Of a stretch of 13,057 nucleotides of DNA, positions 4,521-12,360 are shown in pieces. A program made the translations under genes and the position numbers. The stretch's first letter is position 1; each line of letters begins with the position of its first letter. The stretch comes from Phycisphaerae bacterium (GTDB lineage: Bacteria; Planctomycetota; Phycisphaerae; Sedimentisphaerales; Anaerohalosphaeraceae). The stretch lies in contig JAIPFN010000159.1 in the NCBI GenBank assembly GCA_021736615.1, positions 1 through 13,057 on the forward strand, read 5' to 3'. The notes under the pieces are model-generated. The model was not told the DNA's origin. It saw only the letters and a program-made list of their open reading frames with translations, and made no database searches.

Positions 4521-7229
4521 ATGAGTGAAAAATTTGATATTGAAAAAATGCTTGGTAGTATTGGCAAGAGTGAAGTTCCCTCAGAGATACGTGAACTTAG
4601 TAGCGGGATAATTTCTGATTTCGGCAGGGCGGTTGAGCTTGTTGAAAACAATCGGTCCGATAAAAATATTTTTGTTAGTTGGCTTGGCGGAGTTTGTTAC
4701 AGGTTTGCGGCTGGGGCGGCTTTTGCTTTGGTTATTATTGCTGCGTATTTTTTTATGACGAGCACTTCCAGTATTGCCTGGGCCGATGTTGTGGCGGCTA
4801 TGGGTAAGGTTGATCAGATGCGTGCTAAGGTTATTGTTGAGGATCCTCGCAACAAAGAGGAAAAGATTTTCACAATTGAAATGTTTTATAAAGCTCCTGA
4901 TAAATGCCGGGCACACGGCAGGGGGTTTGTGCAGTTTATAAACGGAGATGTCAATCGTATTTTCAGTGTTGAGAAAGGCGAGATGTTAAAAGAGGGGACG
5001 GGTTACCCCACTGTTATTCCGCATGGTTTTATGGGTATGCTTAAGGATAAGGGTTTGCTTGGTGCTACGCTTGAGATGATCTTCCGGGGGAAGGTCCCTG
5101 AAGCCGAACCGGTTATCAATACTGTATTGGCCGGTGACGGTGTTGAAGTGTTTGATTATGCCAATGATGCAAACGAGATGTGGGCGCGGATATGGGTTTT
5201 GAAAAAGTCGCGATTACCAGTCAGGCTAAAAGTTTTTTATCCGGGCAGGGACGAGTCGAATCTTGTTGTTTTTGATTATACTGATCGCCAGGGTAATGAT
5301 TTTTTTGATGTTGATAAGTTTATTGACAAAGCTAAGGGATTCAGAAAGGGTTCGACAAGCCGCTTTTATAATATTGGTAAGTCGGTTGTGACTGCTGATC
5401 CGAGAAAGCCGGAAAAGATTAAGCCTGTTAATCCTGTTCAGATTCATGAGCTTGAAGGAATCAAAGCACCGGAGTTTAAATCTATTACACATTATACTAA
5501 CGGTATAATTGTTATCAGGGCTATTGATCCGGGTAACCGCAGTGAAAAAGGTTATGGCATTGACGGAGAGTATCATCAGGAACTTAGAGATAACCGGGGA
5601 AATATTTATCTAAGATACCATTCAACTCCGGGAAAATATAAGGGCATGAAAAAAGAGATGTTTTATTTTCCTGTTGAACCATTTATAAAGGGCAACGGTG
5701 AGCATAAGATCAGGCTTACATACACGATACATGATTATCAGCATAATCTTGGGTATGACAGGGTTATCAGTAATGATGAAGTAGTGATACCTGAACCGAC
5801 TGAAGAGTTTCCGAAGTTCCTGCTTAATTATCCTGACCATAAGCATCCCGGGGTAAAAAGACAGGCTTATATGAATTTCATGAGAAGCGGTGGTGGAGAT
5901 ATGCTTAAGCAGTGGGACTATATTGAAGCAGGTCTGGAAGAGACTAAAGATTCGGAACAGATGCTTAGATATAAAATGCAGCTTATTCGAGAACTTGAAG
6001 GGGACAAGGCGTATCTGAGTTTCTTTGAAGATAATCTGCTTGACAGGTACTATAAACATGGATTCAAGAGACTAATGTATCAGGATTGTCTTGCTGAATA
6101 TCTGCATCATCTTTATACAAACGGCAGGGCGGATGAGTATAAAAAACACGCGAAAGTTTTCTATAAGAAGATGGAAGATTTTCTAAAGGATAAGAATGCG
6201 AGCAAAAATAATATTGACAGTATAAAAAATCATGTATGGTGGCTCAGCCAGGTACTTGAGATTCCGACAGTCGAGAAGAAACTTAAAAAAGCATCGACTC
6301 CAAAGATTCTTAAAAAGAAGTTGAGCAGTGATGGAAAACTTTTAATCACCTTTGATTTTCCTAAAGATAAGAATGGATATCGGGATCGAAGCATGTTTAC
6401 CGGTGGAATCAAGGTTGCCAAAACGGGTGAATATATCGAGCCGTCAGTCGGCAATCTTTATCAGTTTGATGTTACAGGGGAAAGTTTGATTTTGTTATTT
6501 GACGCTGCACTTGAAGGTTTTCTTACGGATCGAAAAGGAGGGAGGTATCCTAAGCTTACGATCAGCAAAGCGGTCAAGATTGATCTTCCAAAAGCATCTG
6601 ATAAAGACTCCGAAGATCTGATCAAAGAGTTTGATGCGTGGAAGAAGGAAGTTGATCGCCGTGCAAAAATGAGTGACAGGGGATTGGCGGTTACAGAAGC
6701 TAATCAACTCAGAGACGATGGTAAATTTAAGGAGGCTTATGATCTGTTCGCTAAGTCGGTTAACTTGAGAATGTATGACCCCGAAGAGTTTCCGCAATAC
6801 GGTAAGGCAGAAAATCAGGCGATTCAGCAGCAGGTGTGGTTCAGATTAAAGATGGCTGAGTGTTTAATTGAACTGGGAGAAATTGATAATGCACTTAGAA
6901 TTATTGATGAATGCATTGAAAGTTTTTTGACAATGAATGAGAAACCGAAAAAGGGGCTTGGAGGGTTTGCTTGTCCTGATGATGTTTTTAAGGTTCGTGT
7001 CAGGGCAGCTGAGTGGTTGATTGATAATGATAAACTTGATGAGGCTGAATTGCTACTGAAAGAAATTGGCAAAGACAAACCAGATTACAGATCGATCAGC
7101 AATTTGGCGACGGTTGAAAAGACTCCGTTCGGTTATGCAGGCGTGCAGAAGCGTGTTGGGGTTTATTTTCGGTGGAAGGTTTATGATAAGGCTGTTTGGA
7201 AGTTGCGGCGGGCGAGGAATAACCATTGA
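4521..7229 (+). CDS. large single-pass membrane protein with RseB/LolA-like region and C-terminal TPR-like repeats, probable sigma regulator
   Basis: 902 residues from ATG 4521, preferred because GAGG (4509-4512) lies eight bases before it; an upstream ATG at 4449 lies in low-complexity DNA. Seen: a charged N-terminal segment of about 50 residues (cytoplasmic if N-in), one hydrophobic helix at about 62-80, then a long extracytoplasmic part. Residues about 85-275 (Ala-Asp-Val-Val-Ala-Ala-Met, later Met-Phe-Tyr-Lys-Ala-Pro-Asp-Lys) resemble the LolA/RseB-like fold found in planctomycete sigma-regulator proteins. A second beta-rich region spans about 305-425, a helical region about 430-620, and TPR-like helices about 720-890. 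The order (sigma factor, then this protein) and topology suggest an anti-sigma or sensor role, with the periplasmic part detecting an envelope signal. No zinc-binding anti-sigma motif (His-x3-Cys-x2-Cys) is seen, so the mechanism is inferred. It ends just before a bidirectional hairpin. Confidence 0.75.
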   Translation: MSEKFDIEKMLGSIGKSEVPSEIRELSSGIISDFGRAVELVENNRSDKNIFVSWLGGVCYRFAAGAAFALVIIAAYFFMTSTSSIAWADVVAAMGKVDQMRAKVIVEDPRNKEEKIFTIEMFYKAPDKCRAHGRGFVQFINGDVNRIFSVEKGEMLKEGTGYPTVIPHGFMGMLKDKGLLGATLEMIFRGKVPEAEPVINTVLAGDGVEVFDYANDANEMWARIWVLKKSRLPVRLKVFYPGRDESNLVVFDYTDRQGNDFFDVDKFIDKAKGFRKGSTSRFYNIGKSVVTADPRKPEKIKPVNPVQIHELEGIKAPEFKSITHYTNGIIVIRAIDPGNRSEKGYGIDGEYHQELRDNRGNIYLRYHSTPGKYKGMKKEMFYFPVEPFIKGNGEHKIRLTYTIHDYQHNLGYDRVISNDEVVIPEPTEEFPKFLLNYPDHKHPGVKRQAYMNFMRSGGGDMLKQWDYIEAGLEETKDSEQMLRYKMQLIRELEGDKAYLSFFEDNLLDRYYKHGFKRLMYQDCLAEYLHHLYTNGRADEYKKHAKVFYKKMEDFLKDKNASKNNIDSIKNHVWWLSQVLEIPTVEKKLKKASTPKILKKKLSSDGKLLITFDFPKDKNGYRDRSMFTGGIKVAKTGEYIEPSVGNLYQFDVTGESLILLFDAALEGFLTDRKGGRYPKLTISKAVKIDLPKASDKDSEDLIKEFDAWKKEVDRRAKMSDRGLAVTEANQLRDDGKFKEAYDLFAKSVNLRMYDPEEFPQYGKAENQAIQQQVWFRLKMAECLIELGEIDNALRIIDECIESFLTMNEKPKKGLGGFACPDDVFKVRVRAAEWLIDNDKLDEAELLLKEIGKDKPDYRSISNLATVEKTPFGYAGVQKRVGVYFRWKVYDKAVWKLRRARNNH

Positions 7230-7260
7230 TGAAGTAAAAACGGCGGTGAGTGTTTTGATA

Positions 7261-7315
7261 AAAAAGGGGACAGGTACAACCTGCCTTCGGCAGAACGTAG
7301 CCAGTCCCCATTTTT
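7261..7315. terminator. bidirectional terminator-like hairpin between convergent genes
   Basis: A five-A run and GGGGAC (7261-7271) face GTCCCC and a five-T run (7304-7315) with one bulged base; inside are GG-TAC/GTA-CC pairs and a perfect CTGCC-TTC-GGCAG hairpin (7281-7293). The A and T runs make it usable on both strands, fitting its place 31 bases after the stop of the plus-strand gene and 22 bases past the stop of the minus-strand gene. The GGGGACAGGTAC core also resembles a repeat common in bacterial intergenic DNA, so it may be a repeat recruited as terminator. Confidence 0.75.
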
Positions 7316-7337
7316 CTATCCGGCGATATATTGGCAG

Positions 7338-8855
7338 TTAGTCACTGATGTTTTTTAGTTTTTGTATTCCGTAGGTTTTGGCTATGAAGGCGTCGGCTGT
7401 GGTTAGTTCTGCCCGGTCTATTACTACTGTCGGGTAGTCGTGTTCGAATACTATGGTGGTGTACTTTGACATCATGCCGGTATTTAGTGCGTCGGGGACG
7501 TCTTTGATTGAGTGGATTTTTTTGCCGTTGATTTTGCTGATTACCTGTCGGCCCATCGAGTGGTAGCCCTGGTTGATGTCGGCTGGGAGGACGTAGCTTA
7601 GTACGACGATATCGGTGCGATCCTCTGTGGGGTTGAATGCCAGGTCGCGATAGTAATGGTAGAGGTGGGGGGGGCATTTTCCCTGCCAGTTGTCGCCCCA
7701 GATCATCAGGTAGGGTCTGGTGAGTTTCTGGATTACTAAACCGGCTGTTATAATATACTCGGGCTGTGTGTCGTAATCATAAAAATCAACGAGCATTTCT
7801 TCGGCGTTGATAGTTTTGGCTTTGACGTCAAGATCGATTTTTTCGCCGTCTCGCCATACTACGAATTTGATCTTGTCGCCGACGGTGTGGCCGGAGATCA
7901 AGTGGTGGTAGAGGATTTTTTCAAAGACGGGGTCGGAGAATTTTCCGTAGGGGTCGAGCGTATTTCCGTCGATGGAAAGAATGCAGTCGCCCTGACGCAG
8001 TTCTTTGCAGCCGGTTCCGAGATTAAATACCTTAGCGACGTAGACACCTTCGTTTAGGCCTGCGGGCATTTTCAAGTATTTTCTCGTTGCCGGGTCGATA
8101 AGTTTTTTTGCGGAAAAGCCGACCGATGGAAAACCTTTGTAGTCTTTGTCGGCGGCGTTTTTCAAGAAATTATTTATTACAACGCCGGGGATCAGGCCTG
8201 TCTCTTTGTTATTCACCTGTGCCCAGTTGGCGATACCGATTGGTTTGTCGTTTACGCAGTATAAGCTTGCTCTGCCGGAGCTTGAGGGGGCGTTTGCGAC
8301 GACGTAATCGAGGAACTGGCCGAATGACATGGTCGAGAGGTTTACTTCGGCGCGGTCGAGAATTCCACGGCCGGTTTTTACGTGTCCGGCGGAGGTTAGT
8401 CTATAAGAGACGGCATTGTCACCCTTGTCGAAATCTTCTGAAAACTTGAGCGGCGTAAGGGGTTCATTCATTGTGTCCTTGTCGAGAGAGAGCAGGCAGA
8501 GGTTGCTTTCGTAATCGATGACCTTGACAGTTGCCGGAATGAATTCGTTCTGGGCGGCGGTCCTGACTTTGATAAAGGTTGCGTTGGCGGCGTTCCATGC
8601 AGTCGTTAAAATTTCATACGGGCCTACGGCGCAGCCGTAGCCTGATTTCTGTCTGACTGTCGAGCGTTTCCAGGGCTGGAGGTTTTCGTATGAATTTGCC
8701 GTTACGGTGAGGTGGACCAGCGATGGCTTGACGCGTTCTTTGTAATCCGTTTTTTGTGTTTTCGTTTTGCCGGCGGCGACTGCCTGGTTGCAACCGGACA
8801 GGATGGAGACAGTTAATAAGGCTGCGATAAATAATACATTGTATTTGAATTTCAT
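7338..8855 (-). CDS. HtrA/Deg-like lipoprotein, catalytically degenerate (pseudoprotease)
   Basis: 505 residues from ATG 8855-8853; a TTG at 8876 would add seven residues before a normal lipoprotein signal, so ATG is preferred. The signal peptide ends in lipobox Leu19-Ser-Gly-Cys22, predicting lipid anchoring. The protein aligns end to end with its neighbour (8927-10408): a trypsin-like domain, a PDZ domain (about 240-355), and a C-terminal region like the third PDZ domain of plant Deg proteases, with Ala-Gly-Leu-Val-Ile then Trp-Gly-Asp-Asn-Trp. Of the catalytic triad, His is replaced by Trp87 (Leu-Thr-Thr-Ala-Trp-Asn), Asp by Asn118 (Ser-Asn-Leu-Cys-Leu-Leu), and the Gly-Asn-Ser-Gly-Gly loop reads Ser-Ser-Ser-Gly-Arg-Ala with Ser193 possibly retained. 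It should not be a protease. Being last in the operon, it may scaffold or regulate the active paralogue; this is inferred. Confidence 0.85.
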   Translation of the reverse strand: MKFKYNVLFIAALLTVSILSGCNQAVAAGKTKTQKTDYKERVKPSLVHLTVTANSYENLQPWKRSTVRQKSGYGCAVGPYEILTTAWNAANATFIKVRTAAQNEFIPATVKVIDYESNLCLLSLDKDTMNEPLTPLKFSEDFDKGDNAVSYRLTSAGHVKTGRGILDRAEVNLSTMSFGQFLDYVVANAPSSSGRASLYCVNDKPIGIANWAQVNNKETGLIPGVVINNFLKNAADKDYKGFPSVGFSAKKLIDPATRKYLKMPAGLNEGVYVAKVFNLGTGCKELRQGDCILSIDGNTLDPYGKFSDPVFEKILYHHLISGHTVGDKIKFVVWRDGEKIDLDVKAKTINAEEMLVDFYDYDTQPEYIITAGLVIQKLTRPYLMIWGDNWQGKCPPHLYHYYRDLAFNPTEDRTDIVVLSYVLPADINQGYHSMGRQVISKINGKKIHSIKDVPDALNTGMMSKYTTIVFEHDYPTVVIDRAELTTADAFIAKTYGIQKLKNISD

Positions 8856-8895
8856 ATTTGATTTTCCAGACTTCAAAGTTTTTTAAAATTTAACC

Positions 8896-8920
8896 GCGTG
8901 GGCACGGCCCACCCTACGGG
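8896..8920. repeat. dispersed palindromic repeat in the operon spacer (GTGGGC-ACG-GCCCAC)
   Basis: A 6-bp G/C stem, 8898-8903 with 8907-8912, followed by CCTACGGGG. The GTGGGCACGGCCCACCCTAC type is one of the most widely scattered intergenic repeats in bacteria. It sits in the 71-base gap between the active protease gene and its degenerate paralogue, so a transcript of both would carry this hairpin, which could cause partial termination or RNA processing. Confidence 0.75.
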
Positions 8921-8926
8921 GACCGC

Positions 8927-10408
8927 TTATTCTTTTGGCAGGTTGTATTTTTTCATTATCTCTTCGTTTCTTTCGAGTGCTTTTTTGTTGTCGAGTATGA
9001 GCGGGACCTTGTTGGACATGAACTTGATCGTGCAGAACGGGCCGGTGTTGGTTTTTAGTGCGGCGGCAAGTTCGTCGAGAGAATTGATCTTTATGCCGTT
9101 GACGCTTTCGACTACATTGTTTTCGTAATCCTGAGCGTAGGCGTTAACTTCGTCGGCGAGTATCTCGGAAAGGGCCACGTATTCTTTTCTGTCTCGCGAG
9201 GTGTTCAGGTCGCTGGAGTTTACGAAGAGGTATCGCAGGTAGTACGGCATTTCGGTGGCCCAGTTTGAGCCCCATGTTTCGAGGAAGTTTCTGGAGACGG
9301 GTACGAAAGTCAGTCCGGCGAAGACTTCGTATCTCGGCTGGACGTCGAACTGCCGCCAGTATGTCATCAGCGGCCTGTTGAGTGCGACGGTTGCGGTTGC
9401 TTTTTTTTCTACTCCGTTTCTGAAGAATGTCAGCTCGACTTTTTCGCCGAGTTGTTTTTGTTCTATGACTTCTGACATGTGGAGGCGGCGTCCGTAGATT
9501 TTTATCATGCCGTCGTTGTCCATGTCGTAGTCGTCAATTTTTGTGAGGACGTCTTCCTTCTCTAAAAGATTTTCGACCGAGCTGTGCATCATCGTTGAAA
9601 GTATGACGAGGCCCTGGCGGTCTTTTGGTACTTGCAGGTAGTCGCGATAGCTTTCGGAATGGAGGCCGGAGAAAGTTGAAAAGCCGAGCGAGCCGAAGCC
9701 GTCGTATTTGCCGTCTTCGATGTCTTTGAGAAAATGGCGGATGACTGTCGTTGGGATCATGTAGCCGATGTTGTCGCCGCCGGATAATCCCTGGAATGCT
9801 ACGCCTACTACTTTTCCGTCCTGGATGACGGGTCCGCCGCTGTTGCCGGGGTTGATGGCGGCGTCAGTCTGGACTACGAGGTGGGTGTCGGCGCGGGTGT
9901 GGGCGTACGTGTCCATTTCTATTCGTGAGACTACGCCTTCGGTTACGGAGATTTGTCTGCCGCCCATTGGGAATCCGTATGTCTGGACGGTGGAGTTTAC
10001 CGCGGGTAAGTCTCCGATTTCGAGGCTTTTCATGTCGTCGTAAAAAGACATGTCGGCTACCTGAAGGACGGCGAGATCGCAGTCGTGTCCGACGAAGGCG
10101 ACGCGGGCGGGGTATCGTTTTGAGAGGTCCTGTTTTCTTATCTCGATGTATTTTGCGTTGCCTACATTGTGTGCGTTGGTCAGGATCAGGCCGTTGCCGA
10201 CGATGAAGCCGGAGCCTACTCCGGAACCCATGGCTTTTTGTTTCCATGGTGTCGAGTAATCGAACTCCTGCTGGACGCATCGTACCATTATTACGGATTT
10301 GTCATAGGTGTTTCCGTTGACAGGTTCGCCGAAAACATTACAGATGGGGGCGATCAACATTAAAAGCGAGATACTGCAAATGAGTTTAAACAATTTGTAA
10401 TCCTTCAT
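8927..10408 (-). CDS. HtrA/Deg-family periplasmic serine protease with PDZ domains
   Basis: 493 residues from ATG 10408-10406, with AGGA about ten bases upstream. An N-terminal signal peptide (hydrophobic about 9-24, likely cleavage near Gly27) indicates export. The trypsin-like domain has a complete triad: His80 in Leu-Thr-Asn-Ala-His, Asp111 in Asp-Cys-Asp-Leu-Ala-Val-Leu, and Ser190 in Asn-Pro-Gly-Asn-Ser-Gly-Gly-Pro. A PDZ domain follows (about 240-345), then a second region with Arg-Tyr-Glu-Val-Phe-Ala-Gly-Leu-Thr-Phe-Val-Pro-Val and Trp-Gly-Ser-Asn-Trp, like the extra PDZ domain of plant Deg proteases rather than bacterial DegP. The role is expected to be degradation of damaged exported proteins. 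It lies between a cupin gene (40 bases upstream) and a protease-dead paralogue (71 bases downstream), so it is probably co-transcribed with both. Confidence 0.93.
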   Translation of the reverse strand: MKDYKLFKLICSISLLMLIAPICNVFGEPVNGNTYDKSVIMVRCVQQEFDYSTPWKQKAMGSGVGSGFIVGNGLILTNAHNVGNAKYIEIRKQDLSKRYPARVAFVGHDCDLAVLQVADMSFYDDMKSLEIGDLPAVNSTVQTYGFPMGGRQISVTEGVVSRIEMDTYAHTRADTHLVVQTDAAINPGNSGGPVIQDGKVVGVAFQGLSGGDNIGYMIPTTVIRHFLKDIEDGKYDGFGSLGFSTFSGLHSESYRDYLQVPKDRQGLVILSTMMHSSVENLLEKEDVLTKIDDYDMDNDGMIKIYGRRLHMSEVIEQKQLGEKVELTFFRNGVEKKATATVALNRPLMTYWRQFDVQPRYEVFAGLTFVPVSRNFLETWGSNWATEMPYYLRYLFVNSSDLNTSRDRKEYVALSEILADEVNAYAQDYENNVVESVNGIKINSLDELAAALKTNTGPFCTIKFMSNKVPLILDNKKALERNEEIMKKYNLPKE

Positions 10409-10448
10409 ATTCGTGGGATCCTTTTGTGATAGCGATCAGCTATTGGTT

Positions 10449-10730
10449 TCAGGTGAACTGGTAGTATTTTTTTACTGGTTCTATTATCGTCCAGACGCAT
10501 TGAAGGCCTTCAGGGAAAATTACCATGTCGCCGGGGCCGAAGGTGACGGAGTCCTGGCCGGCGGGGCGGTTAGTTACCGTTACTTTTCCTTCTATTATGA
10601 GGCAGGTTTCGGTTTGGGTGTAGTCCCAGTCGAAGGTGCTCGGTTGTCCTTGCCAGATCGGCCAGTTTTTGCAGGTTTCTATTTCCTGTTCAGTTGGCTT
10701 TTTTACGATAACATCCTTAACGCAAGGCAT
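10449..10730 (-). CDS. small cupin-domain protein (Cupin_3/DUF861 type)
   Basis: 93 residues from ATG 10730-10728 with a strong AAGGAG six bases upstream. The sequence is a single cupin barrel: Trp-Pro-Ile-Trp (23-26), Thr-Phe-Asp-Trp-Asp-Tyr (32-37), Glu41-Thr-Cys-Leu-Ile-Ile-Glu-Gly-Lys-Val, then Phe-Gly-Pro-Gly-Asp-Met-Val-Ile-Phe-Pro-Glu-Gly (64-75). This is the pattern of the Cupin_3 family, which includes EutQ-like and ureidoglycine-type proteins; the classic cupin metal-binding His-x-His is absent and its place is taken by Tyr/Glu/Cys residues. No signal peptide, so cytoplasmic. The substrate is unknown. It lies between the lipoprotein gene (32 bases upstream) and the Deg protease gene (40 bases downstream), all on the minus strand. 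Confidence 0.9.
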   Translation of the reverse strand: MPCVKDVIVKKPTEQEIETCKNWPIWQGQPSTFDWDYTQTETCLIIEGKVTVTNRPAGQDSVTFGPGDMVIFPEGLQCVWTIIEPVKKYYQFT

Positions 10731-10762
10731 AATAATCTCCTTAAGAATTAAACGGTCTGCGT

Positions 10763-11374
10763 TTATTTATCTGTTTTTTTGGGCGGCTGTTTTTTGGAAT
10801 TAGTATTTACGGGCTTTTTCTTTTTCGTATAGGTTTGCGGATCATGGAATATTTTATCATTACCGCTTTGCTCGTATAAAAACTTACTCAGCTGCTTTTG
10901 AGAACCGGTTAATAAAAGGGTATCATCTGTAAGCTCATGTTTTGTTATCTTCTTGTTTTCTTTAAGAAGTTTTTCTGTCTCATCCGGGTCCATCATTAAC
11001 AATATAAGTTTGTCATTTTTCCGTTCGACGATGATAAAAGTGTGAACCGGAACAAAATGAATCTGGTACAAAGCATTCCAATCCGATTCCATTTCATCGG
11101 GAAACAAATCCAGAAACGTCAAGTCTTTGATCTTAACAAGTTTGACCGTGAACCTGCCTTTTTTCCCATCATCGTCAGTAACCTCAAGGCCGTACACTTT
11201 TTTGTCATTTTGGACGAATTCCCATGTACGGTCGCCGTCATCGTTGGTCCAGAACCCTACAAGACCTTCGTCATAAATGGTGTTTTTTTTGTTAGCAACA
11301 CCCCTCAACGATGGAACACATCCGGAAAGAAACACAAGACCCACTAAAAGCATTAGTTTGATCAATTTGCACAT
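10763..11374 (-). CDS. lipoprotein of unknown function
   Basis: 203 residues from ATG 11374-11372, with AAGGAGG seven bases upstream. The N-terminus is a lipoprotein signal with lipobox Leu16-Ser-Gly-Cys19. The mature part begins after a short linker with Gly-Leu-Val-Gly-Phe-Trp-Thr-Asn-Asp-Asp-Gly-Asp (38-49), then alternating strands (Trp-Glu-Phe, Tyr-Gly-Leu-Glu-Val, Phe-Thr-Val-Lys-Leu), Phe-Leu-Asp-Leu-Phe-Pro-Asp, and Val-His-Thr-Phe-Ile. This looks like a small beta-rich domain of the kind found in uncharacterised planctomycete lipoproteins; I cannot name a function. The last 21 residues are Lys/Pro-rich and probably disordered. It is the first gene of the probable minus-strand operon, directly behind a good promoter. 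Confidence 0.85.
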   Translation of the reverse strand: MCKLIKLMLLVGLVFLSGCVPSLRGVANKKNTIYDEGLVGFWTNDDGDRTWEFVQNDKKVYGLEVTDDDGKKGRFTVKLVKIKDLTFLDLFPDEMESDWNALYQIHFVPVHTFIIVERKNDKLILLMMDPDETEKLLKENKKITKHELTDDTLLLTGSQKQLSKFLYEQSGNDKIFHDPQTYTKKKKPVNTNSKKQPPKKTDK

Positions 11375-11404
11375 ATTATTGCCTCCTTAACTAAAGTTTG
11401 ATAG

Positions 11405-11434
11405 ACTATACACCTATATATTGGGTTTCGTCAA
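11405..11434 (-). promoter_or_regulatory. sigma70-like promoter for the lipoprotein-cupin-Deg operon
   Basis: On the minus strand TTGACG (11434-11429) and TATAGT (11410-11405) are separated by 18 bases, with TG directly before the -10 element. Transcription would start near 11398, giving a leader of about 24 bases that carries the AAGGAGG of the lipoprotein gene. It lies in the 98-base gap shared with the divergent HD-domain gene. Not experimentally known. Confidence 0.55.
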
Positions 11435-11472
11435 GATTTATCTATGAGGATTAGCTTAGAGTAAGGTTTTTT

Positions 11473-12258
11473 ATGCAAAAGAGTGATTTAAAGCGTTATA
11501 CAGACTGGTTTTATAAATACATACGTGGTTTCTACGGTGATGATGACTATATTAATGCTAATCTTGAGCTTAAAGAGATTCATACAGGTTATGTTGTTGG
11601 AGAGGCGCGGTATATTGCCGCCAGGATCGGGCTTGATGAGAATAATACCTGGATTGCCGAGACGATTGGGCTTTTGCATGATGTGGGCAGGTTTGAGCAG
11701 TTTGTGAGGTACCGGACGTATTCTGATCGTAAAAGCATTAGCCACAGTGACTTAGGGGTTGATATTATCCGGGAAAAGGGGGTGCTTGATGGGCTTGACG
11801 AAGGGGAAAGGGAGATTATTTTGTCGGCTGTTAAGTATCATGGGATCAAGGATGTTCCAAGCGGTCTTGATGAAAAGACGCAGACGCATTGCCAAATCGT
11901 TAGGGATGCCGACAAGATAGATATCTATAGAGTATTGATGGAAAAATATTTAGGGTATACTAAAAACCCTGATTATTACAATTTGGAACTTGAGCATCCT
12001 GATAAGCCCTGGTACTCCGAAGGGGTCATACAGTCGGTTTTAAACGGCGAACAGGTTCATTATACAGAGGTCAAAACGCTTAATGATTTTAAGCTTCTGA
12101 TCCTGGCGATGATTTTTGATGTCAATTTCCGGCCTACTTTCGAGAAGATCAGGGAAATGGGGTATGTTCAGGCATTTATTGATATGCTGCCGGGGGATGA
12201 TACTATATATAAGGTAAGGGATGTGCTGGTGGATTATATAGATAGGCAGTTACAATAG
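11473..12258 (+). CDS. HD-domain metal-dependent phosphohydrolase
   Basis: 261 residues from ATG 11473, with TAAGG six bases before it. The HD superfamily signature is complete: His37 in the first helix (Glu-Ile-His-Thr-Gly-Tyr), His69-Asp70 in Gly-Leu-Leu-His-Asp-Val-Gly-Arg-Phe, further His91 and His123, and the distal Asp147 in Arg-Asp-Ala-Asp-Lys-Ile-Asp. Such proteins bind divalent metal and hydrolyse phosphoesters, often nucleotides; the substrate of this one cannot be told from sequence. No signal peptide or extra domain is seen, so it is a soluble cytoplasmic enzyme. It is transcribed away from the lipoprotein operon and is followed by a 400-base gap, so it is probably a single-gene unit. 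Confidence 0.92.
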   Translation: MQKSDLKRYTDWFYKYIRGFYGDDDYINANLELKEIHTGYVVGEARYIAARIGLDENNTWIAETIGLLHDVGRFEQFVRYRTYSDRKSISHSDLGVDIIREKGVLDGLDEGEREIILSAVKYHGIKDVPSGLDEKTQTHCQIVRDADKIDIYRVLMEKYLGYTKNPDYYNLELEHPDKPWYSEGVIQSVLNGEQVHYTEVKTLNDFKLLILAMIFDVNFRPTFEKIREMGYVQAFIDMLPGDDTIYKVRDVLVDYIDRQLQ

Positions 12259-12305
12259 GATCGCTTTGGTCATCCATAGGCTCAAATCCTAAATTCTAAT
12301 ATCTA

Positions 12306-12320
12306 TCCGCCAGAGGCGGA
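12306..12320. repeat. palindrome TCCGCC-AGA-GGCGGA
   Basis: A 6-bp stem identical to that at 4234-4248 but with loop AGA instead of TTC. It is flanked by AT-rich bases (CCTAAATTCTAATATC before, AAATTAAAAATACTAATTACC after) typical of scattered intergenic repeats. No T run follows. Confidence 0.65.
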
Positions 12321-12360
12321 CTAAACAAATTAAAAATACTAATTACCGAAATCCGAAACC

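Noticed and set aside
7342..7677. Arg/Pro-rich open frames overlapping both Deg genes on either strand (also 8108-8449, 9864-10280, 9925-10206).
   Set aside because: They are other-frame shadows of strongly supported coding sequence with biased low-complexity composition.
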